From positions 1 to 64,000 of the forward strand of contig PMSV01000023.1 of assembly GCA_003168265.1 (NCBI GenBank): a DNA stretch of 64,000 nucleotides, read 5' to 3'. The DNA is from Chitinophagaceae bacterium. GTDB lineage: Bacteria > Bacteroidota > Bacteroidia > Chitinophagales > Chitinophagaceae. A model generated the notes under the pieces. The model did no database searches, was not told where the DNA came from, and saw nothing but the letters and a program-made list of their open reading frames with translations. Positions 18,499 through 27,381 of this stretch are shown piece by piece. Position numbers and translations under genes: made by a program. Within the stretch, counting starts at the first letter, position 1, and every line of letters starts with the position of its first letter.

Positions 18499-19509
18499 TT
18501 AGGTGGTAATTCCGTGCTTGCTGTCCCGGAGCACATTACTTAGATTCCATTCGACCCTTCTTTCAAAATCAAACTTTCTCACGCCGCAATCCTGTTTTTG
18601 GCAAATGCGGCATGAAAAATCCAGGCAGGGATCCGTATGCACGAATATCTCGACGCTGTCCACAAATTCCTTTTTGATCAAAATTCCCATCGCCTCGATC
18701 TCATCGTGGGATTCCTTCACGCTGAGGTACCAGGGCAGGGTCAGGTGACAGTCGATATGCAGCACACTTCCGTATTTGATCACACGCAGATTATGCAGGT
18801 CGACCCAGTTGACCCTTCTTTTCTCGTTCAAAAACTCGATCAGGTTCGAAAGTAATTTCTTATCGGCCTCGTCCATGATACCTGCTATCGAACTCCTTAG
18901 GACGCTATAACCTGAATAAATAATGATCAATGCAAAAAGAATGGCTACTGCACCATCGAGCCATAGAAAATGTGTGAAATAGATCAGGGTAAGACCGATC
19001 ACGATGCCCAGTGTTGAATAGGTATCCGATAACAAATGCTTCCCGCTCCCGATCAGGGCGGCGGAATTATTCTTTTTTCCCTTTCTCAGGCTGATCTGTC
19101 CGAATATCAGGTTAATGATGCCCGTGATGGCGATCAGTATGATCCCCGAGTCTAGTTTCTGGAGGGGTTTTGGATGGGTAAAACTGTTTACTGATTCATA
19201 TACGATGATAAGACCGGCAATGGCGATCAGTACACCTTCGATTGCGGCGGAGAGGAATTCTGCCTTTCCATGACCATAAGGATGATCTTCGTCTCGGGGT
19301 TTGGCTGAAACATAGAGACTGTAAAGCCCAATAAAGCCCGCAATTACGTTCACGATGCTTTCCAGTGCATCGGTCAGGATCGCAACCGATCTGGTCATAT
19401 AATAGGCCACGGTTTTGATTAATAGCAGCGTCAGGGCAACTGTGACTATCCAGATCTGCACCCTTATATTTTCTCTTCCTTTATTCACCCTCTTTAATAT
19501 TTGGTTCAT
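18499..19509 (-). CDS. Cation diffusion facilitator (CDF) family metal transporter
   Basis: Proton-coupled exporter of divalent metals (Zn, Fe, Mn or Co). Six hydrophobic helices; HPYGHGKAEFLSAAIEG and HLLSDTYSTLGI hold the transport-site residues of TM2/TM5 and flanks; the cytoplasmic C-terminal domain includes HIDCHLTLP and a cysteine cluster (CLDFSCRICQKQDC) near the end that may bind metal. ATG at 19509 overlaps the lptF/G-like gene by 29 bases, suggesting coupled translation. Confidence 0.92.
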   Translation of the reverse strand: MNQILKRVNKGRENIRVQIWIVTVALTLLLIKTVAYYMTRSVAILTDALESIVNVIAGFIGLYSLYVSAKPRDEDHPYGHGKAEFLSAAIEGVLIAIAGLIIVYESVNSFTHPKPLQKLDSGIILIAITGIINLIFGQISLRKGKKNNSAALIGSGKHLLSDTYSTLGIVIGLTLIYFTHFLWLDGAVAILFALIIIYSGYSVLRSSIAGIMDEADKKLLSNLIEFLNEKRRVNWVDLHNLRVIKYGSVLHIDCHLTLPWYLSVKESHDEIEAMGILIKKEFVDSVEIFVHTDPCLDFSCRICQKQDCGVRKFDFERRVEWNLSNVLRDSKHGITT

Positions 19510-20995
19510 CAGGGTCGGCCTCTGGCGAGGCCTCTATGTCTTCTACGGATACTTCTTCTGACAGTTCTTTTGCGGGCCTCATTCTGAACACCCCCGCCTT
19601 TCTGAGCATTCGATAATAAAATTCCTTATTAAACAACTGCGAATCATTCAGCGCCTTATAGGTCAGGAAAATCCCGATAGGAATCAGTACAAAAGTTGCC
19701 AGCCACATACCGGTGATGGGCTCAAGCACTTCCTCCTTCACGAATTTAGTCCCATAATTGTTCAGCAGGTAGAAGATCACAAAAAATATGACGGAAAAGA
19801 TCATCGGCACACCCAGTCCGCCCTTTCGGATGATGGAGCCAAGAGGGGCTCCGATCAGGAAGAGTACCAGGCAGGCGATAGACATGGTTATCTTGCTATG
19901 CCAGGCGATCTGGTGCTGGCGCAGGTTTTTTTCGTCATTGTCAAAAATGAGAGCAGTAGTCTGCAGCGTGGAACGCATGGTACCGATAGTGGACGAGGAA
20001 GTCTGGACGATCTTTTTTCGGGCGCTGTCGGGAAACAAATTAATGAAGTCCTTTGCCTTGCCGATCGGAAGCGGCTTCAAATTCTTCCAGTCTGAATCCA
20101 GGAATTTTGGGAATAAAGTGATCGACTTAAAACTGTTGTTGATCTTGTTTTTATAGGAATCCTGAGCTTTTTCCAGCGAGTCGATGGCATAACCGAGCTG
20201 CTTCAAGTTCAGCATCTGATAATTCCCCTTGAACTGGTTTTCGTCGGATTTGGTGAGCTTGAAAGAGCTTAAGTCAAGCACCTTCTTATAATTCTTAAAA
20301 TGAAGCCTGATCAGCTCAGTATTCGTCGAAAAATGGTAACCTCTTTCCTGGTACATCCATCCATTCTGCAAATTGAATTCCAGGAATTTCTTGTCCGGAG
20401 TAATATCCATTATGCCCTGTTCCGCTACGATCATGTTATCCTGTAAACCCGCATTTTGTTCATAGATCACCACATCGTGAATCGTGGATCCGTCCTTGTC
20501 TTTTTTGCCGATCTTGATCACATAACCGTCAATACGGTCATAAAAAACCCCTTCCTTGATATCAAAAGCAGGTTTGGCAACGATGATATCATACTGCAAC
20601 GTGCGCATTTTCAGGGTAGCCACCGGCCCGATATTATTATTGAAAAGAAAGGAAATGCCGCAAATAAGTATACTGACAATGAACAGGGGCCTCATAAAGC
20701 GAAGCAGGGGAATGCCGGCAGATTTGATTGCCACGAGCTCAAAAGTCTCTCCTAAGTTTCCGAAGGTCATAATGGAAGAAAGCAATACGGCAAGGGGAAG
20801 CGCCAAAGTCACCAGGGTCGCGCTCACATAAAGGATGAAACGCCCGATTGTGATGAAATCCAGATCCTTACCTACAATATCATCGATATAAAGCCAGAAA
20901 AACTGCATCACAAGCACAAAGAGCGTAATGAAGAAAGTCGCGATAAAGGGGCCGACAAAGGCCTTGATCACCAGTATATCCAGTTTTTTTATCAA
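19481..20995 (-). CDS. LptF/LptG family permease of the LPS export system
   Basis: Transmembrane component of the Lpt bridge that extracts lipopolysaccharide and passes it across the periplasm. N-terminal helices (DILVIKAFVGPFIATFFITLF), a periplasmic beta-jellyroll region (about residues 125-350) and three C-terminal helices match the YjgP/YjgQ family; 504 residues is longer than in E. coli but normal for Bacteroidota. ATG at 20995. First gene of a leftward unit with the CDF and EamA transporters. Confidence 0.92.
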   Translation of the reverse strand: MIKKLDILVIKAFVGPFIATFFITLFVLVMQFFWLYIDDIVGKDLDFITIGRFILYVSATLVTLALPLAVLLSSIMTFGNLGETFELVAIKSAGIPLLRFMRPLFIVSILICGISFLFNNNIGPVATLKMRTLQYDIIVAKPAFDIKEGVFYDRIDGYVIKIGKKDKDGSTIHDVVIYEQNAGLQDNMIVAEQGIMDITPDKKFLEFNLQNGWMYQERGYHFSTNTELIRLHFKNYKKVLDLSSFKLTKSDENQFKGNYQMLNLKQLGYAIDSLEKAQDSYKNKINNSFKSITLFPKFLDSDWKNLKPLPIGKAKDFINLFPDSARKKIVQTSSSTIGTMRSTLQTTALIFDNDEKNLRQHQIAWHSKITMSIACLVLFLIGAPLGSIIRKGGLGVPMIFSVIFFVIFYLLNNYGTKFVKEEVLEPITGMWLATFVLIPIGIFLTYKALNDSQLFNKEFYYRMLRKAGVFRMRPAKELSEEVSVEDIEASPEADPDEPNIKEGE

Positions 20996-21000
20996 ATCAG

Positions 21001-21008
21001 TAGGTTTG
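21001..21008 (+). promoter_or_regulatory. Candidate -7 promoter box for the gene at 21036
   Basis: TAGGTTTG matches the Bacteroidota -7 consensus TAnnTTTG exactly and would place the start of RNA about 20 bases before the ATG at 21036. No good -33 TTTG is seen at the proper distance, which would lie inside the divergent lptF/G-like gene. Confidence 0.4.
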
Positions 21009-21035
21009 CGCTTGGTTCAATACCTTTAAATCAGA

Positions 21036-21641
21036 ATGGATGCAAATCTAAAACTTTCAGCAGATGAACTGGCATTGGTCGAAAATGCCGGCCTGATTTT
21101 AACAAAGAACGCCATCATTCAAAAAGCCATCCGGATATTCGGGAATTTAACCGGGTCAATGGGTCTGGCGCTTGAAGACTCCGATCTTCCTTTGGAAATA
21201 AAAAAAATAGCACCCAAATTATCCAGGGGCGAAAATTACAAGGGCCTTCCCTATCTCATGCTCGATTGCCCCCGATTATTCGAAAAAGAGGATATACTTG
21301 CCATCCGCAGTTTTTTCTGGTGGGGAAACTATTTCAGCATCACCCTTCATTTAAAAGGAAAATATAAACAAATCCATTCGGGTGGGATTCTGGCTGTCCT
21401 GTCCAAGTTAACCGAATCCGCCTTCTGTATCGCCAGCACTGAAGAAGAATGGCAGCATGAACTGAAGAATCATTACACTCCTTTGTCAGGCATAAATCCA
21501 AATGAATTCAGAAATCTGATCGGATCCCAATCCTTTTTGAAAATCACCTGGCAGGCCCCGCTCTCTGAATGGGAGAATATAGAATCCATTCTTTTGGAAA
21601 AATTCAAGATTCTGATGGAGATCCTGGCAAATCCTATATGA
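21036..21641 (+). CDS. Hypothetical cytoplasmic protein
   Basis: 201 residues, no signal peptide and no membrane segment. The middle (FFWWGNYFSITLHLKGKYKQIHSGGI) is rich in aromatic residues and looks like beta strands. I do not recognise a family. ATG at 21036 lies 40 bases from the divergent lptF/G-like gene, and the stop is 15 bases from that of the convergent START-like gene. Codon use resembles its neighbours, so it is probably a real gene. Confidence 0.65.
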   Translation: MDANLKLSADELALVENAGLILTKNAIIQKAIRIFGNLTGSMGLALEDSDLPLEIKKIAPKLSRGENYKGLPYLMLDCPRLFEKEDILAIRSFFWWGNYFSITLHLKGKYKQIHSGGILAVLSKLTESAFCIASTEEEWQHELKNHYTPLSGINPNEFRNLIGSQSFLKITWQAPLSEWENIESILLEKFKILMEILANPI

Positions 21642-21656
21642 TCAGTGCACTATCCC

Positions 21657-22037
21657 TCAATTTCCCAGGCGATGAAGCAGGTCCTTCACCTGGTAATTCC
21701 AAAGCTGGCTTTGATCCTTGATTTCCTTTTTATCGGCAAAATCCCTGATGATCAGTATGGTCTGATTGGTGACCTCGGACTTTTCAATGCGGAATTCAAA
21801 ATATTCGTCCTTAGGGGCTGTTGCCCAATGAAATCGTATGTATTTTTCAAGTTCACTCTCCACCACATCTGCCTTATCCACCGAACCGTTCCAGGAAAAG
21901 CTGAATATATTCTCTCGTTCGTCAACCTTATCTGCAAACCATTCTTGCAAGCCTGCAGGGGTACTTAAAAAATCATATAAAATGGAAGGCGAGCACCTTA
22001 CAGAGTATTCCAAAGTAAATAATTGTTTTTTGCTCAT
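21657..22037 (-). CDS. START-like (SRPBCC/AHSA1) domain protein
   Basis: Single small ligand-binding domain of 126 residues: YSVRCSPSILYDFLSTPAGLQEWFADKVD at the N-terminus is the classical SRPBCC opening (here described by residues 10-38), followed by a beta-grip and a C-terminal helix (QLWNYQVKDLLHRLGN). The family is widespread in Bacteroidota near sigA; ligand unknown. ATG at 22037. Confidence 0.8.
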   Translation of the reverse strand: MSKKQLFTLEYSVRCSPSILYDFLSTPAGLQEWFADKVDERENIFSFSWNGSVDKADVVESELEKYIRFHWATAPKDEYFEFRIEKSEVTNQTILIIRDFADKKEIKDQSQLWNYQVKDLLHRLGN

Positions 22038-22465
22038 CTATTTTCTCAATTGAATCTGAATTAGCAATGGCCGCTCTATTTCTCATTAATAAACCGGATA
22101 TGTATTAATCAGTTTTTTGCGACAAAACTGCAACTGCGAAAAATTCGCTTGTTGCGCTGCAATTATAGAAAAAAATTTCACCCGTCAAAATTTATTTTAA
22201 TCATATTTATTTGAGCAGGAAGTTATATATAAATATTTTATAATAATTATTACAATATGCAATTCAATATTTTAATTAGGATTTAGGTTCCCCTTTCCAG
22301 TGAATGCCCAAAATGGGAGAATCCTGCCTGTCATTATCCTTCCTATTTTCCAAAGAAATGAACACGGCGTACAAGAAAAGGAATTGTTATACGTTTTTTT
22401 AACAATCCTTAAACAGGAAAATCGGTATCGATGAATACACTTATACAAACCCTACAATCCAACCT
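22038..22465. other. Intergenic region upstream of sigA, no gene seen
   Basis: 428 bases, very AT-rich between about 22190 and 22290. It holds the divergent control regions of the START-like gene and sigA. Small hairpins are visible (GCGAA-AAA-TTCGC near 22137-22149; TTGTTA/TAACAA near 22384-22405), but no convincing promoter pair, no long open frame and no known RNA motif. Confidence 0.5.
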
Positions 22466-23341
22466 ATGAGCATGCGCCAACTGAAAATCACGAAAAGCAT
22501 TACCAATCGTGAATCCCAGAGTCTCGAAAAATATCTCCAGGAAATCGGCAAGGTCGAACTCATTAGTCCGGAAGAAGAAGTAAAACTGGCCGAGCGCATC
22601 AAACAGGGTGACCAGAAAGCCCTGGAAAAACTCACTAAGGCAAATCTCCGTTTCGTAGTATCGGTAGCAAAACAATACCAGAACCAAGGTCTGTCCCTGC
22701 CCGACCTGATCAATGAAGGCAATCTGGGCCTGATCAAGGCAGCGCAGCGATTCGATGAGACCAGGGGATTCAAATTCATCTCCTATGCCGTGTGGTGGAT
22801 CCGACAGAGCATCCTCCAGGCATTGGCCGAACAGGCCAGGATCGTCCGGCTTCCCCTGAATAAAGTCGGCCTCACCAATCGCATACAGAAAGCCTATTCC
22901 CAGCTCGAACAGGAATTCGAAAGAGACCCTTCAGCAGAGGAACTGGCTGAAATGCTTGAACTCGATATCGAAGAAGTGTCATCCAACCTCGGCATTTCCG
23001 CCCGTCATATCAGCATGGATACACCACTTTCCGAAGGAGAGGACAGCACCTTGCTGGATGTGCTGGAAAATCCCAATGCAGAAAAAGTCGATGCAAATAT
23101 AGAACACCGGCAATCCCTTAAGCAGGAGATCGGCCGTTCGATGCAATCCCTCACCGAGAGGCAAAAAGAGGTCATCTGCTTTTTCTTCGGCATTGGGATC
23201 GACCATCCCATGAGCCTGGAAGATATTGGCGAACACTTTCATCTTACCCGGGAAAGGGTCCGTCAGATCAAGGACAAGGCAATTACCAAGTTGAGGACCA
23301 ATTCCCTGTCTAACAGCCTGCGTTCCTTTCTTGGTGTATAA
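22466..23341 (+). CDS. sigA: Primary RNA polymerase sigma factor (RpoD/SigA)
   Basis: Housekeeping sigma-70 factor recognising the Bacteroidota -33/-7 promoters seen in this window. It has regions 1.2 ([20 protein letters not shown]), 2 ([28 protein letters not shown]), 3 and 4 ([27 protein letters not shown]), and lacks region 1.1, as is normal in the phylum (291 residues). The upstream ATG at 22466 adds Met-Ser to the family-typical start MRQLKI at 22472; either is possible. A terminator follows. Confidence 0.96.
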   Translation: MSMRQLKITKSITNRESQSLEKYLQEIGKVELISPEEEVKLAERIKQGDQKALEKLTKANLRFVVSVAKQYQNQGLSLPDLINEGNLGLIKAAQRFDETRGFKFISYAVWWIRQSILQALAEQARIVRLPLNKVGLTNRIQKAYSQLEQEFERDPSAEELAEMLELDIEEVSSNLGISARHISMDTPLSEGEDSTLLDVLENPNAEKVDANIEHRQSLKQEIGRSMQSLTERQKEVICFFFGIGIDHPMSLEDIGEHFHLTRERVRQIKDKAITKLRTNSLSNSLRSFLGV

Positions 23342-23386
23342 AATCATTGCAGGCAGACATAGTTTTCATATTTTTACAATTCTTTT

Positions 23387-23421
23387 AGAGTGAATATAGC
23401 TTTCAGTTATATTCACTTTTT
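23387..23421 (+). terminator. Intrinsic terminator of sigA
   Basis: Ten-base stem AGTGAATATA (23389-23398) with TATATTCACT (23408-23417), a 9-base loop, extended by a G-T and an A-T pair, then a run of five T. It lies 46 bases after the sigA stop. Confidence 0.8.
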
Positions 23422-23437
23422 AATTTAATAGAAAATC

Positions 23438-24760
23438 ATGTTTGAAAATCTCACAGAGCGGTTAGAATCGGCTTTAAAGCAAGTGAAGGGAGAGGGCCGG
23501 ATCACAGAACTTAACATTGCTGCCACTGTGAAGGACATACGCAGAGCCCTTGTGGATGCCGATGTGAACTACAAGATCGCCAAGGAATTTACCGACACCA
23601 TAAAGGAAAAAGCGCTTGGAGCCAAAGTGCTCACTGCTATCAGCCCCGGGCAATTGATGGTCAAAATAGTAAAAGATGAACTGGCCGAGCTCATGGGCGG
23701 AACGGAGACCGAATTCGATGCCAAGGGCAATCCTGCGATCATTCTGGTCGCTGGCCTGCAGGGAAGCGGCAAGACCACTTTCAGCGGTAAGCTCGCCAGC
23801 TACCTCAGTTCCAAAAAGGGTTTGTCTCCTATGCTGGTAGCTGCAGATATCTACCGTCCTGCCGCTATTGACCAGTTGAAAATCCTAGGCGAACAGATCG
23901 GGGTGGAAGTCTACAGTGAACCGGAAAACAAAAATGCTGTACAGATCTCCCGGAACGCGGTCAAAGAAGCCCGATCAAAAAATAAAAACGTACTGATCAT
24001 CGACACCGCCGGCCGTCTGGCGGTTGACGAGGTGATGATGAATGAAGTGTCGGATATCAAATCCGCCCTCAACCCCCAAGAAATCCTCTTTGTTGTTGAT
24101 TCCATGACCGGTCAGGACGCAGTCAATACGGCTAAAGTATTCAATGACCGCCTGGATTTTTCCGGTGTCGTACTAACCAAATTGGACGGCGATACCAGAG
24201 GTGGGGCAGCCCTCTCCATCCGCTACACGGTGAATAAGCCGATCAAATTCATGAGCAGCGGAGAAAAAATGGATACGCTGGACGTCTTTTACCCGGAACG
24301 CATGGCACAGCGGATCCTGGGTATGGGCGATATCACGACCCTGGTCGAAAAGGCTCAGGCTCAGTTCGATGAAGTGCAGGCAAAGAAGCTGGAGAAAAAG
24401 ATCCGGAAAAATCAATTCGATTTTGACGATTTCAAACAGCAGCTCGAACAAATAAAGAAAATGGGCAATATCAGGGACCTGCTGGGAATGATCCCTGGGG
24501 TAGGAAAAGCAATTAAAGACATCGATATCAGCGACGAAGCCTTTAAAGGCATCGAAGCCATGATCAATTCCATGACCCCGATGGAACGTGCCAATCCCGA
24601 TGTCATCAATCAGAGCCGCCGAAAAAGAATTGCCGACGGGTGCGGAAAAGATATTGGCGACATCAATGCCTTCCTGAAGCAATTCGAGCAGATGAAACAA
24701 ATGATGAAATCCATGAATAAAATGCCCATGACACCTAACATGGGTTTCGGGAGGAGATAA
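23438..24760 (+). CDS. ffh: Signal recognition particle protein Ffh
   Basis: GTPase of the signal recognition particle, delivering nascent membrane proteins to FtsY and the Sec translocon with 4.5S RNA. N domain (1-85), G domain with P-loop GLQGSGKTT (about residues 107-115), DTAGR and TKLDGD motifs, and a methionine-rich M domain (about 295-440, MKQMMKSMNKMPMTPNMGF). 440 residues is normal. ATG at 23438, 16 bases after the sigA terminator. Confidence 0.97.
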   Translation: MFENLTERLESALKQVKGEGRITELNIAATVKDIRRALVDADVNYKIAKEFTDTIKEKALGAKVLTAISPGQLMVKIVKDELAELMGGTETEFDAKGNPAIILVAGLQGSGKTTFSGKLASYLSSKKGLSPMLVAADIYRPAAIDQLKILGEQIGVEVYSEPENKNAVQISRNAVKEARSKNKNVLIIDTAGRLAVDEVMMNEVSDIKSALNPQEILFVVDSMTGQDAVNTAKVFNDRLDFSGVVLTKLDGDTRGGAALSIRYTVNKPIKFMSSGEKMDTLDVFYPERMAQRILGMGDITTLVEKAQAQFDEVQAKKLEKKIRKNQFDFDDFKQQLEQIKKMGNIRDLLGMIPGVGKAIKDIDISDEAFKGIEAMINSMTPMERANPDVINQSRRKRIADGCGKDIGDINAFLKQFEQMKQMMKSMNKMPMTPNMGFGRR

Positions 24761-24818
24761 ACTGTTTAAAACCCAGATTTTATCAACAAATTTTCGGACT
24801 TAAATTAGATTGATTAAA

Positions 24819-24850
24819 TTTGGAAAGTTGCAGCGGTTTTTTCACCTTTG
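24819..24850 (+). promoter_or_regulatory. Promoter of the rpsP unit
   Basis: -33 TTTG at 24819-24822, 20-base spacer, -7 CACCTTTG at 24843-24850 (5 of 6 fixed positions of TAnnTTTG). RNA would start near 24857, giving an untranslated leader of about 48 bases before rpsP. Confidence 0.6.
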
Positions 24851-24904
24851 CAGTCCAAAATTGATTAAACCCTATTTCTTAACGCATTTAAATTTCTATT
24901 TAAA

Positions 24905-25501
24905 ATGCCAGTAAAAATCAGGCTTCAACGCCATGGGTCCAAAAAGAGACCCTTTTATTTCATTGTCATCGCAGATGCACGCGCACCAAGAGACGGAAAA
25001 TTCATCCAGAAAATCGGTACTTACAATCCTTTGACTATTCCGGCAGCAGTCCAACTGGATCGTCAGAAAGCGCTTGATTGGCTGCATAAAGGCGCACAAC
25101 CCACTGATACCGTCAGGAGGATTCTTTCCTTTAAAGGAGTGCTTTACCTGAAACATTTATTAAGAGGAGTGAAACTCGGTCTTTTCGATGAAACATCTGC
25201 CATGGAAAAATTTCAGAAATGGCATTCTGAACATGAATTGCAGATCAAGAAAAAACAGGAAGATAACCGCAGGCAAAGACCTGGAGGTGGCAGGAGGCCC
25301 GGTGGACCAGGAGGCGCCAGACCAGATAGAAGGTTTGAAGGAAGATCTGAGGCAAGACCAGAACGGTCAGAAAATAGATCAGAAAGCAGACCGGAAAGCA
25401 GACCGGAAAACAGACCAGAAAACAGAACAGAAAACAAGACAGAGCGTAGAACGGAAACCGCCAATCCTGAAGTAAAGCCTGAAGAAAACGATCAAGCCTA
25501 A
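24905..25501 (+). CDS. rpsP: 30S ribosomal protein S16 with long charged C-terminal tail
   Basis: Small-subunit assembly protein. Residues 1-80 are the S16 core ([30 protein letters not shown]). Residues 80-120 are the extension seen in Bacteroidota ([15 protein letters not shown]). Residues 120-198 form a Gly/Arg/Pro/Glu-rich low-complexity tail with a four-residue repeat of the R-P/S/T-E-N/S type, encoded by near-identical 12-base units at about 25376-25445. Such a tail is probably disordered and may contact RNA. The usual bacterial length is 80-90 residues. Confidence 0.95.
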   Translation: MPVKIRLQRHGSKKRPFYFIVIADARAPRDGKFIQKIGTYNPLTIPAAVQLDRQKALDWLHKGAQPTDTVRRILSFKGVLYLKHLLRGVKLGLFDETSAMEKFQKWHSEHELQIKKKQEDNRRQRPGGGRRPGGPGGARPDRRFEGRSEARPERSENRSESRPESRPENRPENRTENKTERRTETANPEVKPEENDQA

Positions 25502-25523
25502 ATTCATCCGGATCATATTCTCA

Positions 25524-25562
25524 AATCCCGGTTCCGTTTAATTCGGAATTGGGATTTTTTTT
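25524..25562 (+). terminator. Intrinsic terminator between rpsP and rimM
   Basis: Thirteen-base stem, 25524-25536 with 25544-25556 (11 Watson-Crick and two adjacent G-T pairs), a 7-base loop, and a run of eight T ending at 25562. It begins 22 bases after the rpsP stop and ends 22 bases before the rimM ATG, so rimM needs read-through or a promoter within rpsP. Confidence 0.75.
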
Positions 25563-25584
25563 CTACTCTATCGTGAATCCATTC

Positions 25585-26100
25585 ATGACAGAATACCGAA
25601 ATATCGGCAAACTAAGCACTGTATTTGGTGTTAAAGGAGAGATCCTGCTCTCGCATCATTTGGGGAAAAAGACCAGCCTCAAAGGGCTGGAAGCGCTCTT
25701 CATCGAAATTCAACCGGGTGAAATGCTACCCTATTTCATCGAAACCACCCGCATCCGAACGGAAAATGAATTGTTAATCAAACTGGATGGCATATCCAAT
25801 CCTGAAGCGGCAAGGCGTTTGCTTCAAAAAGAAGTCTGGCTTACCCAGGATGATTTTGATCGCTATTCCAAAAAGAGCGCCGCCATAGCCCTGGTCGGTT
25901 TTAAACTATTGGACAAAGGCCGGGAAATCGGCGAAATCTCCGAAGTGATTGAACAATCACACCAGACACTCTGTAAAATAAGAATTAATGAAAAAGAAGC
26001 CCTTATCCCCCTGCATGAAGAAACTCTGATAAAAATAGACCACAGAAAAAAGCAGGTGTTCACAGACCTTCCCGAGGGCCTGTTAGATATCTATCTTTAA
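25585..26100 (+). CDS. rimM: Ribosome maturation factor RimM
   Basis: Binds S19 and helps 30S head assembly. RimM N-terminal beta barrel (YRNIGKLSTVFGVKGE at the start) and C-terminal PRC-barrel (VGFKLLDKGREIGEISEVIE; ending DLPEGLLDIYL) are both present in 171 residues. A longer frame opens with TTG at 25549, inside the terminator; the ATG at 25585 (MTEYRNIG) fits the family. The order rpsP-rimM is conserved; the usual next genes trmD and rplS are absent and dinB follows after 11 bases. Confidence 0.93.
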   Translation: MTEYRNIGKLSTVFGVKGEILLSHHLGKKTSLKGLEALFIEIQPGEMLPYFIETTRIRTENELLIKLDGISNPEAARRLLQKEVWLTQDDFDRYSKKSAAIALVGFKLLDKGREIGEISEVIEQSHQTLCKIRINEKEALIPLHEETLIKIDHRKKQVFTDLPEGLLDIYL

Positions 26101-26111
26101 GTTAACTGTCA

Positions 26112-27257
26112 ATGGATAATCAGCAAAGAATCATCGCCCATTTTGACCTCGATACTTTTTTTGTATCGGTAGAAAGGCTCAATGACCCTTCGCTGGCGGG
26201 CAAGCCCCTGATCGTTGGCGGCCGGGAAAGGGGAGTGGTAGCCGCCTGCAGTTATGAAACACGAAAGTTCGGCGTGCATTCTGCCATGCCCATGAAGACA
26301 GCGCTCAAACTATGTCCCCAGGCCATTGTCCTCGGAGGCTCACGTTCCGAATACAGCAAATATTCCCGCTGCGTCACTTCTATTATCGCAGCCAGGGCGC
26401 CTGTTTACGAACGCGCTTCCATCGATGAATTTTACCTTGATCTCACCGGAATGCAGAAATATTTTCAACCCTATCAATGGGTTATTGATTTGCGTAAGGA
26501 GATCACGGAAAAAACCAAACTACCCATATCATTCGGACTGGCATCCAATAAAATGGTCGCCAAAATGGCCACGGATGAAGCAAAGCCCAATGGTTATCTA
26601 TACGTCCCTTTCGGAAGGGAAAAAGAGTTTCTATCCCCACTCAGGATCAACAAGATTCCGGGTGTCGGCGATCAGACCTTCAAAGCCCTTTCTGAACTGG
26701 GAGTCACGAAGATCCGGGAGCTCGCCGAATATCCCATCACACAAATCGAAAAAAGATTCGGGAAATATGGCATCGAACTTCATCGCAAAGCCAACGGCAT
26801 CCATGAAGGGGAAGTGATTCCCTATCATGAATCCAAATCCATATCTACGGAATCAACCTTTGAAGAAAACAAGACAGACCTACATTTTTTAATGAAAGAA
26901 CTAGTTCGCATGGTAGAAAAGATCGCCCATGAACTCCGAAGCCAGGATAAAGTCACCGGCTGCATCGCAATTAAGATCCGTTATCCGGATTTTGAAACGA
27001 CGACCAGGCAACTCAGCATTCCTTTTACCTGTTACGATGACGAACTCATTGCCAATGCGAAAGAGCTCTTTCACAAACTCTATCGCAAAGGACAGCCGGT
27101 CAGGTTATTGGGCGCCCGCCTAAGTGAATTGACCGATCAGGCTATCCAATCCAACCTCTTTCAGGATCTTGAAAAAAAATCCGGCATGTATAAGGCTATT
27201 GATGAATTAAAGGAAAGGTTTGGGAAAAATATGATTACCAAGGGGGGAGGCATATAA
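26112..27257 (+). CDS. dinB: DNA polymerase IV (DinB)
   Basis: Y-family translesion polymerase, prone to -1 frameshifts and active opposite N2-dG lesions. Catalytic carboxylates are intact: Asp12 (AHFDLDTFF) and Asp105/Glu106 (SIDEFYLDL); the steric-gate region FFVSVE, the HhH domain (INKIPGVGDQTFKALSELG) and the little finger are present. It lacks an obvious C-terminal clamp-binding peptide, although QSNLFQDL near residue 357 may serve. 381 residues. Begins 11 bases after rimM. Confidence 0.95.
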   Translation: MDNQQRIIAHFDLDTFFVSVERLNDPSLAGKPLIVGGRERGVVAACSYETRKFGVHSAMPMKTALKLCPQAIVLGGSRSEYSKYSRCVTSIIAARAPVYERASIDEFYLDLTGMQKYFQPYQWVIDLRKEITEKTKLPISFGLASNKMVAKMATDEAKPNGYLYVPFGREKEFLSPLRINKIPGVGDQTFKALSELGVTKIRELAEYPITQIEKRFGKYGIELHRKANGIHEGEVIPYHESKSISTESTFEENKTDLHFLMKELVRMVEKIAHELRSQDKVTGCIAIKIRYPDFETTTRQLSIPFTCYDDELIANAKELFHKLYRKGQPVRLLGARLSELTDQAIQSNLFQDLEKKSGMYKAIDELKERFGKNMITKGGGI

Positions 27258-27324
27258 GCCAGATACTCTTGCTCAAGTATTCGATAATTATTAAATTTAG
27301 TCTACTATCCTAATAGAGAATTCG

Positions 27325-27332
27325 TACATTTG
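27325..27332 (+). promoter_or_regulatory. -7 promoter box of the peroxiredoxin gene
   Basis: TACATTTG is an exact match to TAnnTTTG, 49 bases before the peroxiredoxin ATG. The best -33 candidate is a TTTA at 27296-27299 with a long 25-base spacer, so the upstream half is uncertain. Confidence 0.5.
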
Positions 27333-27381
27333 AACCCCCTAAGGGGAAATTTGATTCATTAACATTTTAAAAAATACGATT

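Noticed and set aside
25213-25475. Long open frames on both strands across the rpsP tail
   Set aside because: They are produced by the repetitive coding of the S16 tail; no independent signals.
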